From JBCBGF01 sp039193455 (GTDB lineage: Bacteria > Pseudomonadota > Alphaproteobacteria > Rhodobacterales > Rhodobacteraceae), in NCBI GenBank assembly GCA_039193455.1, contig JBCCWO010000006.1, forward strand, positions 107,287-171,286: a stretch of 64,000 bases of DNA. Direction: 5' to 3'. Made by a program: the position numbers and the translations under genes. Numbering within the stretch: the stretch's first letter is position 1; every line of letters begins with the position of its first letter. Below are positions 41,914 through 51,180 of the stretch, piece by piece. The notes under the pieces are model-generated. The model did not search any database. It saw only the letters and a program-made list of their open reading frames with translations, and was not told where the DNA came from.

Positions 41914-42647
41914 AGGCCTTTCTTGCCGCGCAGGGCTTTGAGAGCAATCGGCAGGGCGGCAAGCGCGCAGAGGCCGAGGATGGGGAGAAGGATGTGGGGC
42001 TCAAAAATGATGCCCAGGTTCGGCGTCTCACCCCGGGCAAAAACCTCGCCCAGACCGGCGCCCACCGAGGTATAGACCACCGCACCGGGGATAATCCCCA
42101 CGAAGGTCGTCACCACGAAGCGGTACAGCGGCACGCCGACCAGCGCGGGCACAAGGTTGGCCACAAAGAACGGAACCGCCGGGACCAGCCGGATCAGAAA
42201 CAGCATCGACCACTGGTTTTCGTCGATCCCCTCCTTAATCTTTTTCACCGCACCGGATGAGCTGTCCATCTTCGCCGACAGCTTTTCGCCCAGTCCCCAT
42301 TGCGCGGCGAGAAAGATGATCGTGGCCCCAACGGTCGCAGCCGTAATGTTGAACAACGCGCCCGGGAAGGTTGCGAACAAAAACCCGCCTGTCAGCGTGG
42401 CAATCGTCGCGCCCGGCAACGAAAAGGCCACAATGACCACGTAGATCGCCAAAAAGGCCACCACCGTCAGCAGGTAGTTCGCATCCCGAAACGCGATCAA
42501 CTGTTCGCGGTTATCGGCGAGCGCCTGAAAGCTCAGATAGTCGCGCAGCGTGAACGCGCCGATCAGGGCCACCGCAAGGATGGCGATCAGGGGCAAATTG
42601 CGGACAAGGCCGGATTTCTTGTCGGGGGCGTCGGTCATATTGGTCAC
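41910..42647 (-). CDS. TVP38/TMEM64 (VTT-domain) membrane protein
   Basis: Inner-membrane protein of 245 residues with about six hydrophobic segments. The VTT signature runs through SLPGATIATLTGGFLFATFPG and continues with FLIRLVPAVPFFVANLVPAL. These proteins are thought to act in membrane or lipid transport. The GTG at 42647 is preceded by GAGGA at a good distance; ATG at 42638 is the alternative. The stop overlaps the start of the oxidoreductase, indicating translational coupling. Confidence 0.85.
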   Translation of the reverse strand: MTNMTDAPDKKSGLVRNLPLIAILAVALIGAFTLRDYLSFQALADNREQLIAFRDANYLLTVVAFLAIYVVIVAFSLPGATIATLTGGFLFATFPGALFNITAATVGATIIFLAAQWGLGEKLSAKMDSSSGAVKKIKEGIDENQWSMLFLIRLVPAVPFFVANLVPALVGVPLYRFVVTTFVGIIPGAVVYTSVGAGLGEVFARGETPNLGIIFEPHILLPILGLCALAALPIALKALRGKKGL

Positions 42648-42934
42648 GGGTCGGTCCTCGGAATGGGGCGGTGTTGCGGCTCAACATGCACGCTGAAGGA
42701 GCATCGCAACAGCCGGTTCACGTCCCGTTGATCCGAGGTGAGAGCTGGTCATCTGTTCAGGGCCGAATGCGTCAAGACTGTAACATTTCACCGCCGAATA
42801 CAGAGCGTTTTGTTGCAGTCTGCGCCCCGTGTTGCGTTGACTTGGCCCGGACCACCCCCTAAAGAACGGGCTTCTGACAGAATTTGCGCTCGAATCCATC
42901 CGGGATTTGGGCATGACCGACGGAGAGACGCGCG

Positions 42935-43069
42935 ATGAAACGCACCTTTCAGCCTTCCAACCTTGTGCGCAAACGGCGCCACGGGTTCCGCGCGCGCATG
43001 GCCACCAAGGCCGGCCGCAAGATCCTGAATGCCCGCCGGGCACGCGGCCGCAAGAGCCTGAGCGCCTGA
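42935..43069 (+). CDS. rpmH: 50S ribosomal protein L34
   Basis: 44-residue basic protein beginning [20 protein letters not shown] and ending GRKSLSA, the nearly invariant L34 sequence. The gene is too short for most ORF cut-offs. It heads the rpmH-rnpA-yidD group as in most bacteria, 20 bases before rnpA. Confidence 0.97.
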
Positions 43070-43089
43070 TCCCACTGCGGGGTATGTAA

Positions 43090-43494
43090 ATGACACCGCC
43101 GGTGGCATCTGTGGCAGGCACAACAGCCGGCGCCGCAGAACCGCCGGCGGTTTCCGTTCGTCTTGAGGTGCTGACCAAACGCGCGGATTTTCTGCGCGCC
43201 GCCCGCGCGCCCCGCGCGGCCACCCCGGGTTTTGTCCTGCAGGCACGTGACCGCCGCGATGACAACGCCGCGATCCGCATTGGCTTCACCTGCTCCAAGA
43301 AGGTCGGCAACGCCGTCGCCCGCAACCGCGCCAAACGCCGTCTGCGCGAGATCGCCCGCGCTTTGCTGCCGCTCAGCGGGCGGCCCGGCTGGGACTATGT
43401 CCTGATCGGACGCGCAGGCAGCACCGCCACCCTACCCATCAGCCAGCTAAAGCAAGACCTCGTGACAGCCCTGACCAAGGTGCACCGGCCATGA
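43090..43494 (+). CDS. rnpA: Ribonuclease P protein component
   Basis: Basic RNA-binding protein of 134 residues that assists the RNase P RNA in 5' processing of tRNA. The RNR signature is KKVGNAVARNRAKRRLRE at about 75-92. The first ~24 residues (alanine- and proline-rich) precede the usual start region and may or may not be translated. The stop overlaps the yidD start (ATGA). Confidence 0.93.
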   Translation: MTPPVASVAGTTAGAAEPPAVSVRLEVLTKRADFLRAARAPRAATPGFVLQARDRRDDNAAIRIGFTCSKKVGNAVARNRAKRRLREIARALLPLSGRPGWDYVLIGRAGSTATLPISQLKQDLVTALTKVHRP

Positions 43495-43766
43495 CACCGC
43501 TCGCCTGGCTGTTTTCCCTGCCCGTGCGTTTCTACCGCGCCGTTTTCAGCCCCTGGGTCGGCCATAACTGCCGCTACGATCCCACCTGTTCGGCCTACGC
43601 GCTGGAAGCGTTGCGGGTGCATGGCGGGATCAAAGGCGGCTGGCTCGCATTCCGGCGGATCCTTCGCTGCCACCCCTGGGGCGGCATGGGCGTGGACGAC
43701 GTGCCGCCGAAACAGGCGTCCCTCGGCCGCGAACACCCCGACACACGCCCAAAAGACAACGGCTGA
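43491..43766 (+). CDS. yidD: Membrane protein insertion efficiency factor YidD
   Basis: Small membrane-associated protein of 91 residues with the YidD core FYRAVFSPWVGHNCRYDPTC, then SAYALEAL and GGWLAFRRILRCHPWG. It is thought to help YidC-dependent insertion. ATG overlaps the rnpA stop, the usual arrangement. Confidence 0.93.
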   Translation: MTPLAWLFSLPVRFYRAVFSPWVGHNCRYDPTCSAYALEALRVHGGIKGGWLAFRRILRCHPWGGMGVDDVPPKQASLGREHPDTRPKDNG

Positions 43767-43781
43767 CGCGCCCTCCGCCGC

Positions 43782-44306
43782 TCAAAGCTTCTCAAAGGTG
43801 ATGATCACATCGCCCACATCCACGCCGTAGCGCTTCATGTAGGCGCGGTTCAGTAACCGGTCGTCGGACAGTAGCCACATCCAGTCATCGAAACTGACCC
43901 GAACGGGTGACCCGTCGCCCTGCGGCAAATCAATGGTGTATTGCCAGTTGAAGGTGTCGCCCCGCTCCTCGCCCGTGGCCACGCCGATCACACCGGGGGC
44001 CGTGCCCTCCCATGTCTCCGGCCCGGTCTTCACCAGCGACCAAATCCGCTGTTCGGTCGATCCGTCATCGTAGACAAAGTCCTCCAGCAGGGTGAGCGTT
44101 TCGCCATCCCAGGTCCCATCGATGTCCACCTCGAACCGGGTGCGCACCGTGCCAAAGATGTCCTGAAACTGCCCATAGGCGACAAGATCACCCGCAAAGA
44201 ACTCTTCGAGGTTGAACTCCCGCTCGGTCAGCGGCCCATCGTCGAGCGCTGGCTTGCCGGTGCAGGCGCCCAGGATCAGAACCATCAAAACCCAAAAGAT
44301 ACGCAT
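43782..44306 (-). CDS. DUF3833 family lipoprotein
   Basis: Predicted outer-membrane or periplasmic lipoprotein of 174 residues: signal peptide with lipobox LGAC (Cys15), then a lipocalin-like beta-rich domain (FNLEEFFAGDLVAYGQFQD, DGTWDGETLTLLEDF, DDWMWLLSDDRLLNRAYM) that matches DUF3833. Function unknown. It is convergent with yidD and divergent from ttcA. Confidence 0.78.
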   Translation of the reverse strand: MRIFWVLMVLILGACTGKPALDDGPLTEREFNLEEFFAGDLVAYGQFQDIFGTVRTRFEVDIDGTWDGETLTLLEDFVYDDGSTEQRIWSLVKTGPETWEGTAPGVIGVATGEERGDTFNWQYTIDLPQGDGSPVRVSFDDWMWLLSDDRLLNRAYMKRYGVDVGDVIITFEKL

Positions 44307-44410
44307 GAAACCCTCCTGTGTCGTTCAGTCTTACGGCGAGCGGGGGCACTCGGATGCTTCCCAAGGGGGGTGCAATCCGCTACGCCAGCCAAAACCAACG
44401 CGAGGCCGCC

Positions 44411-45247
44411 ATGCTCGACGACTCTGGCGAGATCCACCCGCTCTTCGAGGGGGCGCCCAAAACCACCGAGTTTCGCAAGCTGCGCAAACGTATCATCCGC
44501 GAAACCCGCGAAGCGATCGAACGCTATGGCATGGTCGAACGCGGCGCGCGCTGGCTCGTGTGCCTGTCGGGTGGCAAGGACAGCTATACGCTGCTCGCCG
44601 CCCTGACCGAACTCAAATGGCGCGGCCTACTGCCGGTCGACATCCTTGCCTGCAACCTCGATCAGGGCCAACCCGGGTTCCCGGCAACCGTCTTGCCCGA
44701 GTTTCTTGAGCGGATGGGTGTGCCACACCGCATCGAATACCAGGACACCTATTCCATCGTCGTCGACAAGGTGCCCCAGGGCCGGACCTATTGCGCGCTG
44801 TGTTCGCGGCTGCGTCGCGGCAACCTCTATCGCATCGCGCGGGAAGAAGGGTGCTCAGCGGTCGTCCTCGGCCACCACCGCGACGACATTCTGGAAACGT
44901 TCTTTCTCAACCTCTTCCACGGCGGAAAGCTCGCCACAATGCCGCCCAAGCTCGTCAACGAAGAGGGCGATCTCTTTCTCTACCGTCCGCTCGCCCATGT
45001 GGCCGAAGCCGATTGTGCGAAATTCCCGCAAGCGATGGGCTATCCCATCATCCCCTGCGATCTCTGCGGGAGCCAGGACGGGCTGCAACGTCAGGCGATC
45101 AAGGCCATGCTTGACGGATGGGAAGAAAAGGCGCCCGGTCGCCGGCAAAAGATGTTCAGCGCCCTCATGACCGCGCGGCCCTCGCATCTGCTTGACCCGG
45201 CGCTGTTCGATTTCGCGGGCTTGGCGCGGCGCGACACACAGGCCTGA
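44411..45247 (+). CDS. ttcA: tRNA 2-thiocytidine(32) synthetase TtcA
   Basis: Cytoplasmic enzyme of 278 residues that adds sulfur to cytidine 32 of certain tRNAs with a 4Fe-4S cluster. The PP-loop SGGKDS is at 53-58 and the cluster cysteines C128/C131 (CALC) and C216 (CDLC) are intact. The ATG at 44411 has GAGG upstream; the longer frame begins within the promoter region. Confidence 0.92.
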   Translation: MLDDSGEIHPLFEGAPKTTEFRKLRKRIIRETREAIERYGMVERGARWLVCLSGGKDSYTLLAALTELKWRGLLPVDILACNLDQGQPGFPATVLPEFLERMGVPHRIEYQDTYSIVVDKVPQGRTYCALCSRLRRGNLYRIAREEGCSAVVLGHHRDDILETFFLNLFHGGKLATMPPKLVNEEGDLFLYRPLAHVAEADCAKFPQAMGYPIIPCDLCGSQDGLQRQAIKAMLDGWEEKAPGRRQKMFSALMTARPSHLLDPALFDFAGLARRDTQA

Positions 45248-45358
45248 CGCGTTTTATTCAAATCGCGCAGACTTCCTGCCCCACGATTAACACCCGAATT
45301 AACGCCCGCTCGTACTGTGCCCCCCGACCGCAATTCCGTCTGAGGGGAGCGTCTGACA

Positions 45359-46951
45359 ATGCCGCATGCCGCCATGCGCGTCCAACAAGCTTTCAAAAGC
45401 CGGCTGCGCACGATTTTGGCGGGGCCGCAGGTGTTGGCATTTCTGCCCGCCGTAACCCTCGCCGGGTACTGGATGGGTGGCGAAGACGCCCTGATCGCCA
45501 TCGCCCTTGTCCTGCCGGTGGTGTTCGGGCTTGCGGGCCTCTTCACGAAAGAGGTGGGTGAAGTCGGCGGGCCACGCGATCCAGTGACCGGTTTGATGCT
45601 TCGTGACGCGGCGGTCAGCCGTACGGATATCCTATTGGCCGAAGGTCCCACGCGCAGCCAGACCACCGCCGCCTTCGCTGTCGAAATCGACGAGTTTGGC
45701 GAACTGGAAAAGCGCTTTGGTCACCGCGCCAGCGACGACATTCTGGCGATCATCGCCGAGCGGATCCATGCAACCGTGCGCTCCGAGGATCTTGTGGCCC
45801 GGCTGGACGGGCCGCGGTTTTGCGTTGTTCTGGCGTCCGGCATCCGCACGGACATGGAATCGCTCATTCAAACCGCCACGCGCCTGCAACGCGCCGTCGA
45901 GGCCGCGTGCAGCATCGATGGCAGCCGGGTTTTTGTCACGATCTCGGTCGGATTTTGCTCACCCAGGCGCGCGCCCACGCAATCGGGCGACGCGCTGGTC
46001 GAGGCCGCGGAACACGCCCTGATCGACGCCACCGCAACGGGGTCCTCGGCCATCCGCGCATTCACCCACGAGATGAAGACGCGCGCCCGCGCCCGCAATG
46101 CCCTGGCCGACGAACTGCCAACCGCCTTGGAAAAGGACCAGATACGCCCCTGGTTCCAGCCACAGGTGGACACGATCGACGGCAATCTGTCGGGGCTCGA
46201 AGTTCTCGCGCGGTGGGAACATCCGGTCCGCGGCGTGATATCGCCCGCCGATTTTCTGCCGATCGCGGAAAGCCAGGGTCTGATGGAACGGTTGGGCGAG
46301 GTCATGCTGTATCACAGCCTGAATGCCGTGCGCGCCTGGGATGCGGCCGATCTGCATGTGCCGAAGGTTTCAATGAACTTCTCTGCGGAAGAACTGCGGA
46401 ACCCCAAGATCGTGAACAAAATCCAGTGGGAGCTCGATCGCTTCGACCTCACGCCCGACCGCCTGTCGATCGAGGTTCTGGAAACCGTTATCGCCCAGAC
46501 GTCGAACGACACGATCATCCGCAACCTGCGCGCCTTTGCCGATCTGGGCAGTTCCATCGACCTGGACGATTTCGGCACTGGCCACGCCTCGATTGCCAAC
46601 ATCAAACGCTTCTCGGTGGGCCGGATAAAGATCGACCGATCATTCGTAACCCAACTCGACACCGACCTCGATCAACAAAACATCGTCTCGGCGATCCTGA
46701 CGCTGGCCGAACGGCTTGAGCTTGATACCCTTGCAGAAGGTGTAGAAACACCGGCTGAGCATGCGCTTCTGGCGCAACTGGGCTGCGGACACATCCAGGG
46801 CTACGCCATCGCCCGTCCGATGCCCTTCGACAAGGTCGAGACCTGGTTGCACAAACACCGCACCCGCGGCGACGGGGCCATGCCCGCGACGGCACTTGCC
46901 GACGGCTCAACCGGGGGCGGCAATACCGCCAACCCCGGGAAAACGGCTTGA
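45359..46951 (+). CDS. GGDEF-EAL protein with degenerate GGDEF, probable c-di-GMP phosphodiesterase
   Basis: Membrane-anchored protein of 530 residues: two N-terminal helices (about 22-62), a GGDEF domain (about 75-235) whose signature has become LDGPRF at 149-154, so no cyclase activity is expected, and an EAL domain (about 255-505). The EAL motif reads E281-V-L, an accepted active variant, and the later DDFGTGHASI and ETVIAQT segments are intact, so c-di-GMP hydrolysis is likely. The ATG at 45359 has GAGGGG upstream. It could counter any c-di-GMP activation of alginate synthesis. Confidence 0.87.
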   Translation: MPHAAMRVQQAFKSRLRTILAGPQVLAFLPAVTLAGYWMGGEDALIAIALVLPVVFGLAGLFTKEVGEVGGPRDPVTGLMLRDAAVSRTDILLAEGPTRSQTTAAFAVEIDEFGELEKRFGHRASDDILAIIAERIHATVRSEDLVARLDGPRFCVVLASGIRTDMESLIQTATRLQRAVEAACSIDGSRVFVTISVGFCSPRRAPTQSGDALVEAAEHALIDATATGSSAIRAFTHEMKTRARARNALADELPTALEKDQIRPWFQPQVDTIDGNLSGLEVLARWEHPVRGVISPADFLPIAESQGLMERLGEVMLYHSLNAVRAWDAADLHVPKVSMNFSAEELRNPKIVNKIQWELDRFDLTPDRLSIEVLETVIAQTSNDTIIRNLRAFADLGSSIDLDDFGTGHASIANIKRFSVGRIKIDRSFVTQLDTDLDQQNIVSAILTLAERLELDTLAEGVETPAEHALLAQLGCGHIQGYAIARPMPFDKVETWLHKHRTRGDGAMPATALADGSTGGGNTANPGKTA

Positions 46952-47012
46952 CGTTTTCGGCCACGGCAGGTTGAACCTCCTCTGACCCGGACAGGATCAG
47001 CGGTGGCCCAGC

Positions 47013-48872
47013 ATGGACGATCAGAACAAGAACCTCATCCTTGCGACAGCTCTGAGTTTTCTTGTGATCCTTGTTTGGTTCCTGCTCTTCCCGCCAGAAG
47101 AGCCGCCGGTCGATCCAAACGCAACCGCCACGCAAACTTCGCAAGTACCACAGGCCGACACGGGCGCCCTGCCGCTGCCCGGTGCAGACACCGGCACCGC
47201 GCCGGTTGAGCCCACAGCACTGCCCGGCACAAACGCAACGCGTGAAACCGCGCTGTCCGAGGCACCCCGCATCACCATCGAGACCGAGCGTCTGACGGGT
47301 TCGGTCTCGCTCATCGGGGGGCGGATTGATGATCTGTCGCTCAAAGACTACCGCGAAACCATCGACCCGGAATCCGAGATCGTCACATTGATGTCGCCCG
47401 AGGGCACACGCGGCGCGTACTATACGCTCTTTGGTTGGGCCCAGGGCGCAGGCATGACGCTGGACGAGGTGCCCAACGCCCAAACCGAATGGCAGGTGGA
47501 AAGCGGCGATACCCTGTCCGTTGGCCAGGACGTGGTCATGCGCTGGGACAACGGCAACGGCCTGTCCTTCCAGCGCACCATGTCGGTAGACGAAGACTAT
47601 ATGTTCACGGTCACCCAGTCGGTGACCAACACGGGCGACGCCGCCGTACGGATCGCCCCCTACGGCCTGATCACGCGGCATGGCGAACCCGATGACCTGA
47701 AAGGCTTTTTCATCATCCACGAAGGCGGCATCCGCCAGACCGGGGAAGAGCTGAACGAACTCGACTATGGCAACCTGCGCGGGATGGATCCCGATTCCCG
47801 TTGGGGCGCGGCGGCCGATGTGGCGGACATTCCGGCCAATGGTTGGATCGGATTCACCGATCACTATTGGATGACCACGCTCATCCCCGCCCCCGAGCAA
47901 TCCTTCACCGGCGCGTTCCAATACGACGCAGCCGGCGACGTGTTCCGCTCCACCGCCCTGCTGCGCCCAGTCGACATCGCCCCGGGCGCCACCGCCGAAG
48001 TCACACAAAAGCTTTTCGCCGGGGCCAAGGAATGGGCCACTATCCGCGAATACCAGAACGAAAAAGGCCTCTACCGCTTCATCGACTCGATCGACTGGGG
48101 CTGGTTCTTCTTCCTGACCAAGCCGATCTTTGCCGTCCTGCACTGGCTGAACCTGCTCATCGGCAACATGGGCTGGGCGATCATCGGGCTGACCCTGATC
48201 ATCAAGGCGGTGCTGCTGCCGCTGGCCTACAAATCCTACGTCTCGATGGCGAAGATGAAAGAGCTTCAGCCCGAGATGGAGAAGATCAAGGAACGCACCG
48301 GGGACGACCGCCAGAAGCTCCAGCAAGAGATGATGGCGCTTTACAAGAAGGAAAAGGTGAACCCCGCGTCAGGCTGTCTGCCAATCCTTTTGCAGATCCC
48401 GATCTTCTTTTCGCTCTACAAGGTGATCTTCGTCACCATCGAACTCCGCCACGCGCCCTGGGTCGGTTGGATCCGGGATTTGTCGGCGCCCGATCCCTCA
48501 TCGCTCTTCAACCTTTGGGGCATCCTGCCGTGGGCCGGGCCCGAACCCGGTTCGATCATGGCACTGGTCTTCATTGGCATTCTGCCTCTGGTCCTTGGCG
48601 TATCGATGTGGCTGCAGCAAAAGCTGAACCCGGCCCCGACCGACCCGACCCAACAGATGATCTTTGCCTGGATGCCCTGGGTGTTCATGTTCATGCTGGG
48701 ATCGTTCGCGAGCGGGCTTGTGATCTACTGGATCGCCAACAACCTGATCACCTTTGCCCAGCAATACCTGATCATGCGCAGCCAGGGGATGAAACCGGAC
48801 GTGTTCGGCAACATCGCATCGGGCTTTAAGAAGGAAAAGGCGGCCAACTCTGACAAGCCGCCCGAGAAATGA
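47013..48872 (+). CDS. yidC: Membrane protein insertase YidC
   Basis: Inner-membrane insertase of 619 residues: N-terminal helix (about 6-26), long periplasmic beta domain (about 80-345) and the conserved C-terminal core with five helices (YKSYVSMAKMKELQPEMEKIK, NPASGCLPILLQIPIF). Length and architecture are normal for Gram-negative YidC. The stop overlaps the MOSC gene start. Confidence 0.95.
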   Translation: MDDQNKNLILATALSFLVILVWFLLFPPEEPPVDPNATATQTSQVPQADTGALPLPGADTGTAPVEPTALPGTNATRETALSEAPRITIETERLTGSVSLIGGRIDDLSLKDYRETIDPESEIVTLMSPEGTRGAYYTLFGWAQGAGMTLDEVPNAQTEWQVESGDTLSVGQDVVMRWDNGNGLSFQRTMSVDEDYMFTVTQSVTNTGDAAVRIAPYGLITRHGEPDDLKGFFIIHEGGIRQTGEELNELDYGNLRGMDPDSRWGAAADVADIPANGWIGFTDHYWMTTLIPAPEQSFTGAFQYDAAGDVFRSTALLRPVDIAPGATAEVTQKLFAGAKEWATIREYQNEKGLYRFIDSIDWGWFFFLTKPIFAVLHWLNLLIGNMGWAIIGLTLIIKAVLLPLAYKSYVSMAKMKELQPEMEKIKERTGDDRQKLQQEMMALYKKEKVNPASGCLPILLQIPIFFSLYKVIFVTIELRHAPWVGWIRDLSAPDPSSLFNLWGILPWAGPEPGSIMALVFIGILPLVLGVSMWLQQKLNPAPTDPTQQMIFAWMPWVFMFMLGSFASGLVIYWIANNLITFAQQYLIMRSQGMKPDVFGNIASGFKKEKAANSDKPPEK

Positions 48873-49609
48873 CGGCGCGGCTTGCCCACATCTTTCGACA
48901 CCCGATCAAGGGGATCGGGTCCGAAACACTGGACAACGCCGCGCTTTCGCCCGACGGCGCCCTTGCGGGCGACCGGGCCTGGGCACTACTGAACGCGAGC
49001 GCCGAAGATACCGACGCCTGGCAGAAACGGCGAAACTTCCTTCAGGTGGCCAGCGGCCCCAAGCTGGCCGCGATCCGGTCTGAGCAACATGGCGATGGCC
49101 AGATCACGCTGCGCCACCCGGATCGACCAGATCTGACCTTCGACCCCGTGACCGAGGCAGATACCCTGCGCAGCTGGATCGCCCCGCTCTGGGACCCCGA
49201 TCGCCCCGGCCCTGCCCGTCTCGTCCGGGCGCCCGGGCACGGGATGACCGATATCCCCGACCCCTGGGTCTCCATCGGCAGCCTCACCTCGCTCAAGGCC
49301 CTGTCACAACGCGCCGGGCGCGATCTCGATATGCGACGGTTCCGGATCAACCTGTGGGTTGAGGGCCTGGAGCTGTTGGAAGAAGCGGAATGGGTGGGCA
49401 AAACGTTCAGTATCGGCCCCGTCACGCTTGAGGGGATGGAAGGCATCGAACGCTGCCGCGCCCCGGATGCGGACCCGTCCGCGGGGCGGCGCGATATCGG
49501 CATGCTGCCTTTGCTGGAAGACAGCTGGAACACCCGCGACTTTGGCATCTACGCAAAGATCACGTCGGGCGGAACGGTCACGGTGGGCGACCCCGTCGCG
49601 CGGGCATGA
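48869..49609 (+). CDS. MOSC-domain protein
   Basis: Cytoplasmic protein of 246 residues with the MOSC N-terminal beta barrel (HIFRHPIKGIGSE) and MOSC domain (FRINLWVEGLELLEEAEWVGK, CRAPDADPSAGRRDI). The family binds molybdenum cofactor or handles sulfur carriers. The start overlaps the yidC stop and the stop overlaps engB, so it is translated in the housekeeping operon. Confidence 0.85.
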   Translation: MTARLAHIFRHPIKGIGSETLDNAALSPDGALAGDRAWALLNASAEDTDAWQKRRNFLQVASGPKLAAIRSEQHGDGQITLRHPDRPDLTFDPVTEADTLRSWIAPLWDPDRPGPARLVRAPGHGMTDIPDPWVSIGSLTSLKALSQRAGRDLDMRRFRINLWVEGLELLEEAEWVGKTFSIGPVTLEGMEGIERCRAPDADPSAGRRDIGMLPLLEDSWNTRDFGIYAKITSGGTVTVGDPVARA

Positions 49610-50253
49610 AACTGTCCTTCCCCGAAACCGAACTGGACGCGGACACGCTTGAGACCGGCCGCCGCCTCTTTGCGGGATCGACCGACTTCCTGAAAGGCGT
49701 GGTTGCCATGTCGGGCCTGCCCCCGGCCGACCGGCCCGAGATATGCTTTGCCGGGCGCTCGAACGTTGGAAAATCCACCCTGATCAATGCGGTGACGGGC
49801 CGCAAGGCCCTGGCCCGCGCCTCCAACACGCCCGGGCGCACGCAAGAGATCAACTTTTTCACGCTGGGCGACAGCCACTATCTCGTCGATCTGCCGGGCT
49901 ATGGCTATGCCAACGCCCCGCTGAAAGTCGTCGAAAAGTGGCAGGCGTTGCTCAAGGCCTATCTCTCCGGTCGCCCCAACCTGCGCCGCGCCTTCGTGCT
50001 GATCGATGCGCGCCACGGGATCAAACCGGTGGACGAAGAAATTCTCCGCCTGCTCGACACTTCTGCCGTTCCCTTCCAGACCGTGCTCACCAAAACCGAC
50101 AAGGTGAAAGAAAAAGATCGCACACGGGTTCTGGATCAGGTGCGCGACGCGCTGTCCAAACACCCGGCGGCCTTTCCCGAACTGATCCTCACCTCGTCCG
50201 AGAAGGGCCTTGGCATCCCGACCCTGCGTGGCGTGATCGCCACCCTGGACTGA
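49606..50253 (+). CDS. engB: Ribosome biogenesis GTP-binding protein EngB (YsxC/YihA)
   Basis: GTPase of 215 residues needed for large-subunit assembly. G1 loop GRSNVGKST at 50-58, G3 DLPGYG, G4 TKTD and G5 TSSEKG are all visible. The start overlaps the MOSC gene stop. Confidence 0.93.
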   Translation: MKLSFPETELDADTLETGRRLFAGSTDFLKGVVAMSGLPPADRPEICFAGRSNVGKSTLINAVTGRKALARASNTPGRTQEINFFTLGDSHYLVDLPGYGYANAPLKVVEKWQALLKAYLSGRPNLRRAFVLIDARHGIKPVDEEILRLLDTSAVPFQTVLTKTDKVKEKDRTRVLDQVRDALSKHPAAFPELILTSSEKGLGIPTLRGVIATLD

Positions 50254-50310
50254 GCCCCCCTTGAGCGTCTGGGACGAACGTCCTAACAGAGGCGCTGCAA
50301 GGACACGACG

Positions 50311-51180
50311 ATGAAGCCGCAAACCGCCATGAACCGCGATTGGATCGCCACCGCCCGCACGCTGTCAGAGGCGCTGCCCTATCTGCAGCGCTATGACGGC
50401 GCCACTGTCGTGATCAAATTCGGCGGTCATGCCATGGTGGACGAGACGGCGATGGACAGCTTTGCCCGCGACATCGCCTTGATGAGCCAGGTTGGCATGA
50501 ACCCGGTCGTCGTCCACGGCGGCGGCCCGATGATCAACGACCTACTGGCCAAGCTTGAGATCAAGTCCGAGTTTGTGAATGGCAAGCGCGTCACCGACGC
50601 GGCAACCGTCGAGGTCGTCGAAATGGTGCTGTCGGGCCAGGTGAACAAACGGATCGTCCAGGCGATCAACGCCCAGGGCGGAAAAGCCGTCGGACTGTCG
50701 GGCAAGGATGCCAACCTGATGATCTGCACCCAAACCGACCCGGCCCTGGGCTATGTCGGCACGCCATCCCAGATGAACCCGGCCTTCCTGCAAAGCCTCG
50801 CCGCCGCGGACACGATCCCCGTGATCGCCCCCATCGGCGCAGGCGCCAATGGCGAGACCTTCAACGTCAACGGCGACACGGCCGCCGGCGCCATCGCGGC
50901 AAGCCTCAAGGCAGACCGGCTGTTGCTGTTGACTGATGTCGCCGGCGTAAAGGACGCCTCCGGCGCCGTGGTGACCGAACTGACCCCCGACCAGATCCGC
51001 CAGATGACCGCCGATGGCACCATCGCCGGGGGCATGATCCCCAAGACAGAGACTGCCCTCGCCGCAATCGATGGCGGCGTACGGGCTGTGGTGATCCTGG
51101 ACGGGCGGGCGCCCAACGCCTGCCTCCTCGAGCTATTTACCGATCACGGCGCCGGCAGCCTGATCCGTGCCGGGCGATGA
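50311..51180 (+). CDS. argB: Acetylglutamate kinase
   Basis: Cytoplasmic enzyme of 289 residues for the second step of arginine synthesis. KFGGHAM near residue 36, VVHGGGPMI around 68-76, the TDVAGVKD loop and GGMIPKTE near the C-terminus identify ArgB. The stop overlaps the next gene (ATGA). Confidence 0.94.
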   Translation: MKPQTAMNRDWIATARTLSEALPYLQRYDGATVVIKFGGHAMVDETAMDSFARDIALMSQVGMNPVVVHGGGPMINDLLAKLEIKSEFVNGKRVTDAATVEVVEMVLSGQVNKRIVQAINAQGGKAVGLSGKDANLMICTQTDPALGYVGTPSQMNPAFLQSLAAADTIPVIAPIGAGANGETFNVNGDTAAGAIAASLKADRLLLLTDVAGVKDASGAVVTELTPDQIRQMTADGTIAGGMIPKTETALAAIDGGVRAVVILDGRAPNACLLELFTDHGAGSLIRAGR

